A stretch of 64,000 bases of DNA from Pseudomonas songnenensis (GCF_003696315.1 NZ_RFFN01000001.1:372001-436000); one strand, 5' to 3'. Shown: positions 43,641-53,126, counted from the stretch's first letter. A program made the numbers and translations. Notes: a model not told the origin generated them from the sequence alone.

Positions 43641-43669
43641 GGTGGATAACCCGCTTGCGGTTATCCACC
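43641..43669. repeat. GGTGGAT-type hairpin, copy 4
   Basis: Perfect 11-bp stem GGTGGATAACC/GGTTATCCACC with a 7-base loop in the bioB-bioF gap, ending 20 bases before the bioF start. It is inside the operon and could trim or stabilise the mRNA. Confidence 0.7.
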
Positions 43670-43689
43670 ATTCGCCGGTATCCGAGTCC

Positions 43690-44868
43690 ATGACTTTCGA
43701 TCTCTCCGCCCGTCTTGCCGAGCGCCGCGCGGCCCATCTCTATCGTCAACGCCCGTTGCTGGAAACGCCGCAGCAGCCGGAAGTGATGGTCGATGGGCAG
43801 CGGCTGCTGGCGTTCTGCTCCAACGACTACCTGGGACTGGCCAGCCATCCCGAGGTGATCGCAGCCATGCACCAGGGCGCCGCGAAGTGGGGCGTGGGCG
43901 GCGGCGCCTCGCATCTGGTGATCGGCCACAGCACGCCGCATCACCAGCTCGAAGAAGCCCTCGCCGAATTCACCGGCCGCCCGCGTGCCCTGCTGTTTTC
44001 CACCGGCTACATGGCGAATCTGGCCGCGGTGACGGCGCTGGTCGGGCAGGGCGATACGGTGCTGCAGGATCGCCTCAATCACGCTTCCCTGCTCGACGCC
44101 GGTCTGCTCTCCGGCGCGCGTTTCTCGCGCTACCTGCACAACGACGCCGAGAGCCTCGGCAAGCGCCTGGAGAAGGCCAGCGGCAATACCCTGGTGGTGA
44201 CCGATGGCGTATTCAGCATGGACGGCGATCTCGCCGACCTGCCGGCGATCTGCGCCACGGCCAAGCAGCGTGGCGCCTGGGTGATGGTCGACGATGCCCA
44301 TGGCTTCGGTCCGCTGGGCGCGACGGGCGGCGGCATCGTCGAGCACTTCGGTCTGAGCATGGACGACGTCCCGGTGCTGGTCGGCACCCTCGGCAAGGCG
44401 TTCGGCACCGCGGGTGCCTTTGTCGCCGGTAGCGAGGCGCTGATCGAAACGCTGATCCAGTTCGCCCGGCCCTACATCTACACCACCAGCCAGCCGCCGG
44501 CGGTGGCCTGTGCCACACTCAAAAGCTTGGAGCTGCTGCGCAGCGAAGGCTGGCGCCGAGAGCATCTGAACCGGTTGGTCGTGCGTTTCCGCGAGGGCGC
44601 GCAGCAGATCGGGCTGACGCTGATGGACAGCCCGACGCCGATCCAGCCGGTGCTGGTGGGCAGCAGCGAACGGGCGTTAAGGCTGTCGGCATTGCTGCGC
44701 GAACGCGGCATCCTGGTCGGCGCCATTCGCCCGCCGACCGTTCCGGCCGGCAGCGCACGGTTGCGGATCACCTTCACCGCAAGCCACAGCGATGCGCAGC
44801 TCGGGCGCCTGTTGGAGGCGCTGGCCGAGTGCTGGGCCTTGTTGCCCAAGGAGAGCGACGATGCGTGA
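43690..44868 (+). CDS. bioF: 8-amino-7-oxononanoate synthase
   Basis: 392-residue PLP enzyme that joins pimeloyl-ACP and alanine. The PLP lysine is K236 in [13 protein letters not shown]; the D of [13 protein letters not shown] contacts the cofactor, and [15 protein letters not shown] is the N-terminal signature. The start [13 protein letters not shown] has only a weak GAG upstream; the open frame extends further but without homology. It overlaps bioH by 8 bases. Confidence 0.94.
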   Translation: MTFDLSARLAERRAAHLYRQRPLLETPQQPEVMVDGQRLLAFCSNDYLGLASHPEVIAAMHQGAAKWGVGGGASHLVIGHSTPHHQLEEALAEFTGRPRALLFSTGYMANLAAVTALVGQGDTVLQDRLNHASLLDAGLLSGARFSRYLHNDAESLGKRLEKASGNTLVVTDGVFSMDGDLADLPAICATAKQRGAWVMVDDAHGFGPLGATGGGIVEHFGLSMDDVPVLVGTLGKAFGTAGAFVAGSEALIETLIQFARPYIYTTSQPPAVACATLKSLELLRSEGWRREHLNRLVVRFREGAQQIGLTLMDSPTPIQPVLVGSSERALRLSALLRERGILVGAIRPPTVPAGSARLRITFTASHSDAQLGRLLEALAECWALLPKESDDA

Positions 44869-45586
44869 TCGACTGATTCTTCTGCCAGGCTGGGCGTTCG
44901 GCCCGGCTGCTCTGGAGCCCCTGGCCGAGCTGTTGCGTGATCGTGAGCCGCGGCTGCAGGTCGACATTGTCCCGCTGCCGGCGCTGGAGCGACCAGCTGC
45001 CTGGCTCGACGAGCTGGATGCACGGCTGCCCGTCGACAGCTGGATAGCGGGCTGGTCCCTGGGCGGAATGCTGGCCACGCAGCTGGCAGCGCGCCGTGGC
45101 GACAACTGCCCTGGGCTGATCACCATCTGTAGCAACCCCTGCTTCCGCAGCCGCGACGACTGGCCGACGGCCATGCCAGCCGAAGTCTTCGATGCCTTCG
45201 ATGCGGCATTCCAGATGGGACCGGAGGACACGCTCAAACGCTTCAGTTTGCTCTGCAGCCGCGGTGCGTACGATCCGCGCACGCTTGCCCGGCAGTTGCA
45301 GGTCAGCCTGCTCGACCAGCCTGTGGCCGTCGCGGCCGCCGGTTTGCGCCTGCTTGCCGATCTGGATGGACGCGAGTCGCTGCAGCGTTACGTTGGGCCG
45401 CAGCTACACCTGTTCGCGGGCAGCGATGCGCTGGTCCCTGCGGCTGCCGCGGAGGCGCTGCTGGCCTGTCTGCCGGATGTGGAAGTCGATGTGCTGGCCA
45501 GTGCCAGCCACGGCCTGCCGCTGGAGCGCGCCGACGACGTGGCGACCGCCATGCTGGCGTTCATGGGTGAGGGCGAGGATGACTGA
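44861..45586 (+). CDS. bioH: Pimeloyl-ACP methyl ester carboxylesterase
   Basis: 241-residue alpha/beta-hydrolase that removes the methyl ester from pimeloyl-ACP methyl ester, closing the BioC-BioH pathway. The nucleophile is S66 in GWSLGG, the histidine lies in ASHGLPLE and the oxyanion side is LLPGWAFGP. The start is set by GGAG in bioF's 3' end. It overlaps bioC by 8 bases. Confidence 0.92.
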   Translation: MRDRLILLPGWAFGPAALEPLAELLRDREPRLQVDIVPLPALERPAAWLDELDARLPVDSWIAGWSLGGMLATQLAARRGDNCPGLITICSNPCFRSRDDWPTAMPAEVFDAFDAAFQMGPEDTLKRFSLLCSRGAYDPRTLARQLQVSLLDQPVAVAAAGLRLLADLDGRESLQRYVGPQLHLFAGSDALVPAAAAEALLACLPDVEVDVLASASHGLPLERADDVATAMLAFMGEGEDD

Positions 45587-46373
45587 CGCCGCCCTGCTGC
45601 CCGACAAGCGCCAGGTCGCCGCGTCCTTTTCCCGCGCCGCGGCGACCTATGACAGTGTTGCTGCCCTGCAGCGGCAGGTGGGCAGCCAGCTGTTGGCGCG
45701 TCTGCCGGCCGCTGCAGAGCCGTTAAGCTGGCTGGATCTTGGCAGCGGTACCGGCCACTTCTCGCGCGCACTGGCAGCGAATTTTCCGCGCGCCGAAGGC
45801 ATTGCGCTGGATATCGCCGAAGGCATGCTGCGTCACGCCCGGCCGCAGGGCGGTGCGCTGCACTTCGTGGCGGGCGATGCGGAGCGTCTGCCGTTGCGTG
45901 ATGGCAGCGTCGATCTGATCTATTCCAGCCTGGCTCTGCAATGGTGCGAAGACTTCGCCTGCGTACTGCGTGAAGCGCGGCGGGTCTTGCGCTCTGGCGG
46001 CACCCTGGCCTTCAGCAGCCTGTGCACGGGCACGCTGCAGGAGTTGCGCGACGCCTGGCAGATGGTGGACGGCTTTGCCCACGTCAACCGTTTCCGCTCG
46101 CTGGCTACCTATCAGGCGCTATGCCGCGACAGCGGTATGGCCCTGGTGAGCCTGGATGTACGGCCGGAGGTTCTGCATTTCCCTGAGCTACGCCAGCTGA
46201 CCGGTGAGCTCAAGGCGCTCGGCGCACACAACCTCAACCCCGGACGCCCCGGCGGGCTGACCGGGCGTGCCCGCATCCGTGCACTGATCGATGCCTATGA
46301 AGGTTTCCGTCAGCCCGCGGGCCTGCCGGCCACCTATCAGGTGGTCTATGGCGTTCTGCGCAAGGACTCGTGA
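45579..46373 (+). CDS. bioC: Malonyl-ACP O-methyltransferase
   Basis: 264-residue SAM methyltransferase that disguises malonyl-ACP as its methyl ester to enter fatty acid synthesis for pimelate. BioC marks are the N-terminal [25 protein letters not shown] motif [16 protein letters not shown], and [10 protein letters not shown]. The start [10 protein letters not shown] overlaps the bioH stop. bioD starts 2 bases downstream. Confidence 0.94.
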   Translation: MTDAALLPDKRQVAASFSRAAATYDSVAALQRQVGSQLLARLPAAAEPLSWLDLGSGTGHFSRALAANFPRAEGIALDIAEGMLRHARPQGGALHFVAGDAERLPLRDGSVDLIYSSLALQWCEDFACVLREARRVLRSGGTLAFSSLCTGTLQELRDAWQMVDGFAHVNRFRSLATYQALCRDSGMALVSLDVRPEVLHFPELRQLTGELKALGAHNLNPGRPGGLTGRARIRALIDAYEGFRQPAGLPATYQVVYGVLRKDS

Positions 46374-46374
46374 T

Positions 46375-47082
46375 ATGGCCCACTCTTTCTTCATCGCCGG
46401 CACCGATACCGACGTGGGCAAGACCACCATCGCCGCCGGTCTGCTGCATGCCGCCCGCGCGCAGGGGATGTCCACTGCGGCGATCAAGCCGGTCGCCTCC
46501 GGCTGCGAGCTGACCGGGTACGGCCTGCGCAACAGCGATGCGCTGGCGCTGCTGGCCGAGTGCAACCCGGCGCTGGACTATGCGACGGTCAACCCGTTCG
46601 CCTTCGCACCGGCCATCGCCCCGCATATCGCCGCGCGCGAAGCCGGTGTCGAGCTGAGCGCCGAGCGCCTCGTTCAGGTGATACGGCCGGTGTTGGCGCG
46701 GCAGGCCGATTTCACCCTGGTGGAAGGTGCAGGGGGCTGGCGCGTGCCGCTCAATGCGCGGGAAAGTCTTTCGGCGGTTGTGCAGGCACTGGGCTTGCCG
46801 GTGATCCTCGTGGTCGGCGTGCGGCTGGGGTGCATCAATCACGCGGTGCTCAGTGCCGAGGTGATTGCCCGCGATGGTCTGAGGCTGGCTGGCTGGGTGG
46901 CCAACATCGTCGATCCGGCGACCTCGCGGCTGGAGGAGAATCTGGCGACGCTGGCCGAGCTGCTGCCAGCACCCTGTCTCGGCCGTGTGCCGCGCCTCGA
47001 CCAGCCAGCTGCGCAGCAGGTCGCCCTCCATCTGTCGCTCGGTGCCCTGCAACTGCCTAGCGGTCGAGGTTCCACGAAATAG
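46375..47082 (+). CDS. bioD: Dethiobiotin synthetase
   Basis: 235-residue ATP-dependent carboxylase forming dethiobiotin from DAPA and CO2. The P-loop GTDTDVGKTT is at residues 9-18, KPVASG follows at about 38, and VEGAGGWRVPLN holds the second substrate motif. It starts 2 bases after bioC and completes the biotin operon; bioA is not here. Confidence 0.94.
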   Translation: MAHSFFIAGTDTDVGKTTIAAGLLHAARAQGMSTAAIKPVASGCELTGYGLRNSDALALLAECNPALDYATVNPFAFAPAIAPHIAAREAGVELSAERLVQVIRPVLARQADFTLVEGAGGWRVPLNARESLSAVVQALGLPVILVVGVRLGCINHAVLSAEVIARDGLRLAGWVANIVDPATSRLEENLATLAELLPAPCLGRVPRLDQPAAQQVALHLSLGALQLPSGRGSTK

Positions 47083-47146
47083 CGCCTTGCCGGCGCAACC
47101 GGCATCTGCTTGAATGCTGGCAACCTGATAGCGCGTGGAGCGAACC

Positions 47147-47395
47147 ATGCAGATCACCAACAGCCTCATGGGCGCCGGACTGAGTGCCTTCCAGAACGGT
47201 CAGCAGCGCGTCGAGCAGGCCGCATCCGGCATTGCCTCGGCCAGTGCGCCCGCCCTGGGCAACTCTCAGGCCGTCGCCGAAATCACCGAGCAGCTGATTC
47301 AGCTGAAAGTCGGTGAGCACAGCGCCAAGCTCGGCGCCCGCATGATCCAGAGCGCCGATGAAGTGCTCGGTACGCTGATCGACACCCAGGCCTGA
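47147..47395 (+). CDS. Small flagellar-rod-like protein, function unknown
   Basis: 82 residues, start at 47147 with GGAG upstream. The N-terminal part (SLMGAGLSAFQNGQQRVEQA) resembles the opening helix of flagellar rod/hook proteins, and the end (ARMIQSADEVLGTLID) resembles their C-terminal helix, with the middle domain missing. A protein of this size lies after bioD in P. aeruginosa too (PA0505, from memory). The role is unknown; no flagellar gene is nearby. Confidence 0.65.
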   Translation: MQITNSLMGAGLSAFQNGQQRVEQAASGIASASAPALGNSQAVAEITEQLIQLKVGEHSAKLGARMIQSADEVLGTLIDTQA

Positions 47396-47635
47396 TCGTC
47401 CGGCCTGGTTCCACAACGTTCGCACGCTTTCCGTTGCCGCCCCTCGGCGCCCGCCAGTCGATCTTTCCGTCCGCTCCATTGCGTCGCGCGCCCGCCTGCC
47501 GCATTTGCAACAGCTCGTTTCACTACCCTCCGCCCGGCCATCAATGTTCCGCTCAGGTGCTACACCTGACAGGCGGAGCGATGGCTTCTGGCTATGCAAC
47601 GCCGGCGTGTTCCTTCGCTTGACATCGCACAGGTC
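47396..47635. other. Gap before the acyl-CoA dehydrogenase promoter, no gene seen
   Basis: First two-thirds of a 361-base gap (47396-47756). No supported reading frame. CTCAGGTGCTACACCTGA near 47553 forms a small hairpin without a T-run. The rest of the gap holds the promoter and tandem PsrA-type boxes listed next. Confidence 0.5.
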
Positions 47636-47662
47636 GAAACGTATGTTTCAAACGCCTGTTTG
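47619..47662 (+). promoter_or_regulatory. Promoter with tandem PsrA-type boxes
   Basis: TTGACA (47619-47624), 17 bp, TATGTT (47642-47647) form a good sigma-70 promoter. Over the -10 lie GAAACgtatGTTTC (47636-47649) and CAAACgcctGTTTG (47649-47662), sharing one base. Both fit the PsrA consensus (G/C)AAAC-N2-4-GTTT(G/C). I infer repression relieved by long-chain fatty acids. Confidence 0.8.
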
Positions 47663-47756
47663 ACCTGCCGGGGCGATGCCGGATGGTCCAATTCATAATC
47701 AAGCGTGGCTGATCATCAGTCACCTGAACCAAGAACCTACCGCTGAGGTTTACGCT

Positions 47757-49562
47757 ATGCCTGACTACAAGGCCCCCTTGCGCGATATCCGCTTTGTACG
47801 TGACGAACTGCTCGGCTACGAAGCGCACTATCAGAGCCTTCCGGGTTGTGAAGACGCCACCCCGGACATGGTCAACGCCATTCTCGAAGAAGGCGCCAAG
47901 TTCTGTGAGCAGGTCATCGCCCCTCTGAATCGTGTGGGTGACATTGAGGGCTGTACCTGGAGCGAAAGCGGCGTGAAGACGCCTGCCGGCTTCAAAGAGG
48001 CCTATCAGCAGTTCGTCGAGGGCGGCTGGCCGAGCCTGGCCCATGACGTCGAGCACGGCGGCCAGGGCCTGCCGGAGTCGCTGGGCATGGCGATCAGCGA
48101 AATGATCGGCGAAGCCAACTGGTCCTGGGGCATGTATCCCGGCCTGTCCCATGGCGCGATGAATACCCTGCATGAGCACGGCACTCCTGAGCAGCAGCAG
48201 GCTTACCTGACCAAGCTGGTATCCGGCCAGTGGACCGGCACCATGTGCCTGACCGAACCGCATTGCGGCACCGATCTGGGCATGTTGCGCACCAAGGCCG
48301 AGCCTCAGGCCGATGGCACCTACAAGGTCACCGGTACCAAGATCTTCATCTCCGCAGGTGAGCACGACATGGCCGAGAACATCGTCCATATCGTCCTTGC
48401 CCGTCTGCCCGATGCGCCGGAAGGTACCAAGGGTATTTCGCTGTTCATCGTGCCGAAGTTCCTGCCTAACGCCGAAGGCGAAGTGGGTGAGCGCAACGGT
48501 GTCTCCTGCGGTTCCATCGAGCACAAGATGGGTATCCACGGTAACGCCACCTGCGTGATGAACTTCGACGGCGCCACCGGCTTCCTGATCGGCCCGCCGA
48601 ACAAGGGCCTGAACTGCATGTTCACCTTCATGAACACGGCGCGTCTGGGCACCGCTCTGCAGGGCCTGGCCCATGCCGAGATCGGCTTCCAGGGCGGTAT
48701 CGCCTATGCCCGTGAGCGCCTGCAGATGCGTTCGCTGACCGGGCCGAAGGCGCCGGAAAAGGCCGCCGACCCGATCATCGTGCACCCCGATGTGCGCCGT
48801 ATGCTGCTGACCATGAAGGCCTTCGCCGAAGGCAACCGCGCCATGCTCTACTTCGCTGCCAAGCAGGTCGACGTGATGCAGCGCAGCCAGGACGAAGAGC
48901 AGCGCAAGGCCGCTGACGCCATGCTGGCTTTCCTCACCCCGATCGCCAAGGCGTTCATGACCGAAGTCGGTTTTGAAGCGGCCAACCACGGCGTGCAGAT
49001 ATACGGTGGCCACGGCTTCATCGCCGAGTGGGGCATGGAGCAGAACGTGCGTGACAGCCGTATCTCCTGCCTCTACGAAGGTACTACCGGCATCCAGGCG
49101 CTGGACCTGCTGGGCCGCAAGGTGCTGATGACCCAGGGCGAAGCGCTCAAGGGCTTCACCAAGATCGTGCACAAGTTCTGCCAGGCCAACGAAGGCAACG
49201 ATACCGTCAAGGAATTCGTCGAGCCGCTGGCCAAGCTGAACAAGGAGTGGGGCGAGCTGACCATGAAGGTCGGTATGGCCGCAATGAAGAACCGCGAGGA
49301 AGTCGGTGCTGCTTCGGTGGACTACCTGATGTACTCCGGCTACGCCTGCCTCGCCTACTTCTGGGCCGACATGGCGCGCGTTGCCGCGGAGAAGCTGGCC
49401 GCCGGCACCGAGGAAGAAGGTTTCTACAAGGCCAAGCTGCAGACTGCGCGCTTCTACTTCGCTCGCATCCTGCCGCGTACCCGCACTCACGTGGAAGCCA
49501 TGCTGTCCGGCGCGGATAATCTGATGGACATGGCCGAAGCGGATTTCGCGCTTGGCTATTGA
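47757..49562 (+). CDS. Acyl-CoA dehydrogenase, PsrA-box controlled
   Basis: 601-residue FAD enzyme for the first step of fatty acid beta-oxidation. Start [26 protein letters not shown] lies 8 bases upstream. Motifs: [22 protein letters not shown] (FAD loop), [17 protein letters not shown], and [16 protein letters not shown] with catalytic base E441. C-terminal ACAD extension from about 470. It is closely similar to the gene at 51140 and syntenic with PA0506, described in P. aeruginosa as PsrA-regulated. Ends at a strong terminator. Confidence 0.92.
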   Translation: MPDYKAPLRDIRFVRDELLGYEAHYQSLPGCEDATPDMVNAILEEGAKFCEQVIAPLNRVGDIEGCTWSESGVKTPAGFKEAYQQFVEGGWPSLAHDVEHGGQGLPESLGMAISEMIGEANWSWGMYPGLSHGAMNTLHEHGTPEQQQAYLTKLVSGQWTGTMCLTEPHCGTDLGMLRTKAEPQADGTYKVTGTKIFISAGEHDMAENIVHIVLARLPDAPEGTKGISLFIVPKFLPNAEGEVGERNGVSCGSIEHKMGIHGNATCVMNFDGATGFLIGPPNKGLNCMFTFMNTARLGTALQGLAHAEIGFQGGIAYARERLQMRSLTGPKAPEKAADPIIVHPDVRRMLLTMKAFAEGNRAMLYFAAKQVDVMQRSQDEEQRKAADAMLAFLTPIAKAFMTEVGFEAANHGVQIYGGHGFIAEWGMEQNVRDSRISCLYEGTTGIQALDLLGRKVLMTQGEALKGFTKIVHKFCQANEGNDTVKEFVEPLAKLNKEWGELTMKVGMAAMKNREEVGAASVDYLMYSGYACLAYFWADMARVAAEKLAAGTEEEGFYKAKLQTARFYFARILPRTRTHVEAMLSGADNLMDMAEADFALGY

Positions 49563-49583
49563 TGGTGTGAGGCTGTAAACGAA

Positions 49584-49610
49584 GCCGCTGCTCTGCAGCG
49601 GCTTTTTTTT
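49584..49610 (+). terminator. Rho-independent terminator after acyl-CoA dehydrogenase
   Basis: Perfect 8-bp stem GCCGCTGC/GCAGCGGC, TCT loop, then eight T. Confidence 0.93.
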
Positions 49611-49712
49611 GCTCGTCGGCCACGTATTTGCGCCTTCTAACCAGCAATTGGCTGCATGTTCGTGTGTGTAGAGGCACAATGCCTGCTTTTCTTGTGGGTT
49701 GCCGGAGCCTTT

Positions 49713-51002
49713 GTGTCGCGTGCCGTCTCGCCTCGTTTCAATCACTTCGTAGCGCCGCTAGCCTTGCTGGTCGGTGGTGAGGTCATTGCACGCCAGGTAT
49801 CGCTCAACGAGTTCTTCACTTCGCTTTATAACGTCCTGCCGACCGTGCTGCTCTTGCTCGGTGGTGCGCTTTGCTTGATGTACGGTCGCATCCGGGAGTG
49901 CTTCCTGCTGCTCTGCGTGTATCTCGTCTATTTCCTGCTCGACACGCATGCTGACCATTACCGCGATCATGGCAGGCTGTTGGATGACGCAGCCCTGACA
50001 TTCCATCTGTGCAGCCTGCTGCTGCCATTGCTTTATGGCCTGTTCGGGGTATGGCGCGAGCGCAGCCATCTCGCCCAGGAAGGCTTGGCGCGTGCGGCGG
50101 TACTCTTTGCCGTCGGTATCGTGGCCCTGGCATTGGCGAGGCGATTTCCGGATGCGCTGCATGCCTGGCTGGTGGTGATCCGTTGGCCGGCCCTGCAGGC
50201 CGACTGGCTACAACTCATCCAGCTGGCGTATCCGGCTTTTCTTGCCGCGCTGGTGTTGTTGACGGTGCAGTACCTGCGTCAGCCGAGGCCCTCCCATGCT
50301 GCGCAGCTCGTCGGGCTGGCTGGCGTGCTGCTGTTGCTCCCGCAAACCTTCAGCCGCGGCGCGGCGTTGAATGTTCTGAGCAGCCACGTGTTGTTGATGC
50401 TGGTAGCGGCGATCGCCCATGAGGCCTATCTCATGGCCTTCCGTGACGAGCTGACCGGCTTGCCCGGACGTCGCGCATTGAACGAGAGGCTACAGCGCCT
50501 GGGTCGCCAGTACGTAGTGGCCATGGCGGATGTGGATCATTTCAAGCGCTTCAACGATACCCATGGGCATGACGTCGGCGATCAGGTTCTGAAGATGGTG
50601 GCCAGCCGACTGCGCAAGATAGGCGGTGGCGGACGCGCCTATCGTTATGGCGGCGAGGAGTTCACCCTGGTGTTTCCCGGCCGCAGCGTCGAAGAGTGCC
50701 TGCCGCATCTCGAGGCGGTACGCCAGTCCGTGGAGAGCTATGCGCTGCAGTTGCGCGACGCGAGCAGCCGCCCGAAGGATGACCGTCAGGGTCGCATGGC
50801 GCGAGGCAAGACGTCGGCGACGCAGGTATCGGTGACCATCAGCATCGGTGTGGCCGAGCGGCAGGGCGAGCAGCGCGTCCCGGGCGAAGTCATCAAGGCG
50901 GCCGACCAAGCTCTCTACAGCGCCAAGAAGGCCGGTCGAAACTGCGTGCGCGTACATGGCAGCGGGCGCGGCGCGGTGCGCATGAACGGGCATTCGCATT
51001 AA
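49713..51002 (+). CDS. Membrane diguanylate cyclase (GGDEF)
   Basis: 429 residues from a GTG with GGAG five bases upstream (an ATG at 49656 would add 19 residues but has no ribosome site). The N-terminal half is six to seven membrane helices (about 10-250) with no known sensor domain. The C-terminal GGDEF domain has DELTGLPGRRAL, MADVDHFKRFNDTHGHDVGD and an intact GGEEF at 313-317, so c-di-GMP synthesis is expected. The RxxD inhibitory site is missing ahead of GGEEF, so product inhibition there is unlikely. It lies between two paralogous acyl-CoA dehydrogenase genes. Confidence 0.88.
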   Translation: MSRAVSPRFNHFVAPLALLVGGEVIARQVSLNEFFTSLYNVLPTVLLLLGGALCLMYGRIRECFLLLCVYLVYFLLDTHADHYRDHGRLLDDAALTFHLCSLLLPLLYGLFGVWRERSHLAQEGLARAAVLFAVGIVALALARRFPDALHAWLVVIRWPALQADWLQLIQLAYPAFLAALVLLTVQYLRQPRPSHAAQLVGLAGVLLLLPQTFSRGAALNVLSSHVLLMLVAAIAHEAYLMAFRDELTGLPGRRALNERLQRLGRQYVVAMADVDHFKRFNDTHGHDVGDQVLKMVASRLRKIGGGGRAYRYGGEEFTLVFPGRSVEECLPHLEAVRQSVESYALQLRDASSRPKDDRQGRMARGKTSATQVSVTISIGVAERQGEQRVPGEVIKAADQALYSAKKAGRNCVRVHGSGRGAVRMNGHSH

Positions 51003-51018
51003 GCTTGAGAGGTGCTTA

Positions 51019-51048
51019 TTGTGACCATTAAAAACCATTCGGTCACAA
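51019..51048. promoter_or_regulatory. 8-bp inverted repeat upstream of third acyl-CoA dehydrogenase
   Basis: TTGTGACC and GGTCACAA are perfect inverted arms separated by 14 bases, about 90 bp before the gene. It looks like a two-site operator. A related TTCGGTCAtAAAAA sequence occurs again at about 52989, in front of the regulatory-RNA locus. The protein that binds is unknown. Confidence 0.45.
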
Positions 51049-51139
51049 AAAGACGCTTAATCCTGTCTTCGTTATTCGGTTAGACTCGCTGGAAACGGCC
51101 CTCAGTGCCGCAACCCAGTGTCTTGCGAGGAACCTTGCC

Positions 51140-52918
51140 ATGGCTGACTACCAAGCGCCGCTGCGCGACATGCGTTTTGTCCTGAATGAAGTCTTCGACG
51201 CGCCGAAGCTCTGGCAGACGCTGCCAGCGCTCGCCGAGGTGGTCGATGCCGAGACGGCCGACGCCATCCTCGAGGAGGCAGGCAAGATCACCGCCAACAG
51301 CATCGCGCCGCTCAACCGCAGCGGCGATGAAGAAGGTTGCCGTTGGGACGCCGGGGCGGTTTCGACGCCCGCCGGCTACCGCGAGGCTTATCAGTTGTAT
51401 GCCGAGGGTGGCTGGGTCGGCGTCGGTGGTGATCCGGCATTCGGTGGCATGGGTATGCCCAAGGTGATCTCGGCGCAGGTGGAGGAGATGATGAACTCTG
51501 CCAGCCTGGCGTTCGGTCTGTATCCGATGCTGACCTCCGGTGCCTGCCTGTCGATCTACGCCCATGCCAGCGAAGAGCTGAAACAGAAGTACCTGCCGAA
51601 CATGTATGCCGGTGTATGGTCCGGCTCGATGTGTCTGACCGAGCCTCATGCCGGCACGGATCTGGGCATCATTCGCACGAAGGCAGAACCCCAGGCAGAC
51701 GGTTCCTACAAGGTCAGCGGAACCAAGATCTTCATTACCGGCGGCGAGCATGATCTGACCGAAAACATCATCCATCTGGTGCTCGCCAAGCTGCCGGATG
51801 CGCCGGCCGGTTCCCGCGGGATCTCCCTGTTCCTTGTGCCCAAGGTGCTGGTCAACGAAGACGGTACGCTGGGCGAGCGCAACTCGCTGTCGTGCGGCTC
51901 CATCGAGCACAAGATGGGCATTCAGGCGTCGGCTACCTGCGTGATGAACTTCGATGGCGCCACCGGCTGGATGGTCGGCGAGCCGAACAAGGGCCTGGCG
52001 GCGATGTTCACCATGATGAACTACGAGCGCCTGGGCGTCGGCATTCAGGGCCTGGCGACTGGCGAACGTTCCTATCAGAGCGCAATCGAGTACGCCCGTG
52101 ATCGTATCCAGAGTCGCGCACCGACCGGGCCTGTCGCTCAGGACAAGGCTGCCGATCCGATCATCGTGCATCCCGACGTGCGTCGCATGCTGCTGACCAT
52201 GAAGGCACTGAACGAGGGTGGCCGGGCATTCTCCAGCTACGTCGCGCTGCAGCTCGACATTGCCAAGTTCAGCGATGACGACGAGGCCCGGCAGCGCGCC
52301 GAGGCGCATGTCGCACTGCTGACGCCCGTTGCCAAGGCCTTTCTCACGGATATGGGGCTGGAAACCACCGTACATGGTCAGCAGATATTCGGCGGTCACG
52401 GCTTCATCCGTGAATGGGGGCAGGAGCAGCTGGTGCGCGACTGTCGCATTACGCAGATCTACGAAGGTACCAATGGCATCCAGGCGCTGGATCTGGTCGG
52501 TCGCAAGATCGTCGGCAGCGGCGGCACCATGTACCAGGCTTTTGTCGACGAGATCCGCGCATTCATCGCCGATGCGGGGCCCGAGCTGAAAGAGTTTGCC
52601 GAGCCGCTCAAGGGCGCCCTGGACAACCTGGACGAGCTGACTGCGTGGGTCATCGATCAGGCCAAGGCCAATCCGAACGAAATCGGCGCCGCCTCGGTGG
52701 AGTACCTGCATGTGTTCGGCTATACCGCCTACGCCTACATGTGGGCGCGCATGGCCGCTGTTGCGTTTGCCAAGCGGGCGGAAGGCGATTTCTACCAGAG
52801 CAAGCTCGGTACTGCGCGTTTCTATTTCGCGCGGCTGCTGCCGCGGATCCATTCGCTGAGCGCTTCGGTCAAGGCGGGTAGCGAGTCGCTGTACCTGCTC
52901 GACGCTGCTCAATTCTGA
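51140..52918 (+). CDS. Acyl-CoA dehydrogenase, paralogue of the 47.8-kb gene
   Basis: 592 residues, start MADYQAPLRDMRFVLNEVFDAP with GAGGAA upstream. Motifs: SMCLTEPHAGTDLGIIRTKAEP, GGHGFIREWGQEQLVRD, YEGTNGIQALDLVGRK with base E442, and the C-terminal ACAD extension. It shares most motifs and length with the PsrA-box gene 3.4 kb upstream, and both begin with nearly the same APLRDMRFV segment, so they come from an old duplication later split by the GGDEF gene. No PsrA box is visible here, implying different control. Confidence 0.92.
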   Translation: MADYQAPLRDMRFVLNEVFDAPKLWQTLPALAEVVDAETADAILEEAGKITANSIAPLNRSGDEEGCRWDAGAVSTPAGYREAYQLYAEGGWVGVGGDPAFGGMGMPKVISAQVEEMMNSASLAFGLYPMLTSGACLSIYAHASEELKQKYLPNMYAGVWSGSMCLTEPHAGTDLGIIRTKAEPQADGSYKVSGTKIFITGGEHDLTENIIHLVLAKLPDAPAGSRGISLFLVPKVLVNEDGTLGERNSLSCGSIEHKMGIQASATCVMNFDGATGWMVGEPNKGLAAMFTMMNYERLGVGIQGLATGERSYQSAIEYARDRIQSRAPTGPVAQDKAADPIIVHPDVRRMLLTMKALNEGGRAFSSYVALQLDIAKFSDDDEARQRAEAHVALLTPVAKAFLTDMGLETTVHGQQIFGGHGFIREWGQEQLVRDCRITQIYEGTNGIQALDLVGRKIVGSGGTMYQAFVDEIRAFIADAGPELKEFAEPLKGALDNLDELTAWVIDQAKANPNEIGAASVEYLHVFGYTAYAYMWARMAAVAFAKRAEGDFYQSKLGTARFYFARLLPRIHSLSASVKAGSESLYLLDAAQF

Positions 52919-52925
52919 GAAGCTG

Positions 52926-52983
52926 CGGCTTAATCTAAAGGCAATATGAAATTATTTGGCCATGACGTGGAACGATTAAGCCG
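52926..52983. repeat. Inverted repeat after acyl-CoA dehydrogenase
   Basis: CGGCTTAATC (52926-52935) and GATTAAGCCG (52974-52983) are perfect 10-bp inverted arms with a 38-base loop. No T-run follows. It could be a factor-dependent terminator or a regulatory dyad; unassigned. Confidence 0.4.
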
Positions 52984-53009
52984 GCCCTTCGGTCATAAAA
53001 ACCGCGCAA

Positions 53010-53068
53010 TGTAAGCTTCGACTTACAGCTCTGTGTCATGGATGACGCGATGTAGGAAAAGGCTTACA
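53010..53068 (+). promoter_or_regulatory. Twin GacA boxes upstream of an Rsm-type RNA
   Basis: TGTAAGCTTCGACTTACA (53010-53027) is a perfect match to the GacA activating sequence TGTAAG-N6-CTTACA. TGTAGGAAAAGGCTTACA (53051-53068) matches at all but one position. They are 41 bp apart, about four helical turns, and precede the RNA below by about 60-115 bases. Confidence 0.85.
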
Positions 53069-53126
53069 AGGCGTGATGCACAATGGCTACTACAGGTCCG
53101 CGAGGGCAGGCAGTAATCTACTGCAT

